In this document: positions 7,106 through 7,275 of the stretch, in pieces
How positions within the stretch are numbered: position 1 is the first letter of the stretch
How the letters are laid out: every line of letters starts with the position of its first letter
From: Dehalococcoidia bacterium
GTDB taxonomy: Bacteria > Chloroflexota > Dehalococcoidia > GIF9 > UBA5629
Direction: 5' to 3'
DNA length: 7,275 bases
Assembly (NCBI GenBank): GCA_041653995.1
Contig: JBAZEK010000021.1
Location: 1-7,275 of the forward strand
The notes under the pieces: generated by a model
Database searches by the model: none
The model's input: the letters and a program-made list of their open reading frames with translations, nothing else
What the model was told of the DNA's origin: nothing
Position numbers and translations under genes: made by a program

Positions 7106-7126
7106 GTTTCTGCACCTGTCCATCAT
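7094..7126 (-). CDS. Possible 10-residue leader peptide ORF
   Basis: In the operon leader, AAAGGGG precedes two adjacent ATG codons on the minus strand, opening MMDRCRNRLD followed by TGA. Its last codons and stop lie in the first-transcribed arm of the hairpin at 7071-7105, so a translating ribosome would disturb that hairpin. An ORF this short can occur by chance, and the SD is only approximate. It is listed because of its position relative to the hairpin and the first structural gene. Confidence 0.2.
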   Translation of the reverse strand: MMDRCRNRLD

Positions 7127-7222
7127 GGCAACCCCTTTCGTCAATCTTTTCTATGCTAAATCAAGTGGTGGAGTCAGGTAATTTTGTCCTTTGTTACAAG
7201 CCTGCCCCTTCTTATTTCTATC

Positions 7223-7232
7223 TTACGCGTAA
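7223..7232. promoter_or_regulatory. Perfect 10-bp palindrome TTACGCGTAA upstream of the operon, candidate operator
   Basis: TTACGCGTAA is its own reverse complement and is flanked by ATC on the left and AAAGAT on the right, extending the symmetry with a small offset. It lies about 180 bp before the first gene. A second palindrome, TTCCGGAA (7243-7250), is 10 bp further upstream. Such sites are typical of dimeric regulators, but no regulator gene is in the window and no clear promoter can be placed next to it. The best -35/-10 candidate between this site and the gene (AGGTAA at 7176-7181 and ATGCTA at 7153-7158, minus-strand TTACCT and TAGCAT with 17-base spacing) is weak. Confidence 0.3.
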
Positions 7233-7275
7233 AAAGATTTACTTCCGGAACCTGTCTTCAGGATTCACGCCCTCA

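Noticed and set aside
7239..7275. Possible C-terminal tail of an upstream minus-strand gene (EGVNPEDRFRK then TAA)
   Set aside because: Only 11 codons are visible at the window edge, which is too little to separate a real gene end from a chance open frame.

Overview
The window holds one complete minus-strand operon for a tripartite ABC-type export system. It reads from right to left: an outer-membrane efflux lipoprotein (5630-7042), a HlyD-family periplasmic adaptor (4440-5585), a large RbbA-type protein that fuses two ATPase domains to an ABC-2 permease (1672-4443), and a separate YhhJ-type ABC-2 permease (545-1669). The last three match the yhiI-rbbA-yhhJ cluster known from enterobacteria, in the same transcription order. 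Here an outer-membrane channel is encoded at the head of the same unit. Gene junctions are tight: a 44-bp gap, a 4-bp ATGA overlap, and a 2-bp gap with a strong Shine-Dalgarno inside the preceding gene. The two permease halves probably pair in the inner membrane, powered by the two fused ATPase domains. The adaptor would bridge the periplasm and the lipoprotein channel would form the exit duct. The substrate cannot be read from the sequence.

The flanks differ from the genes. The right flank (7043-7275) is the operon's leader. On the minus strand it contains a 10-bp palindrome, a possible 10-codon leader ORF with an SD-like sequence, and a stable-looking 11-bp hairpin just before the first gene. 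The left flank (1-544) has no intact gene. Just past yhhJ, a good ribosome-binding site and start codon open a gene that stops after 13 codons. Overlapping it in another frame is a short piece resembling the C-terminus of an ISXO2-like (IS1595-family) transposase. Further left come an imperfect 27-bp inverted repeat built from CAGAAGA-like units, a 9-bp stem hairpin, and an AT-rich stretch. This looks like the decayed downstream edge of the operon.

The organism is a Gram-negative bacterium, since there is an outer-membrane lipoprotein channel. A moderately GC-rich beta- or gammaproteobacterium is most likely, but this is inferred from gene families and composition only. I see no wholly new system. 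The most interesting points are the paired degeneracy of one ATP site in the RbbA protein, the truncated fifth gene with its transposase remnant, and the leader hairpin overlapped by a mini-ORF.
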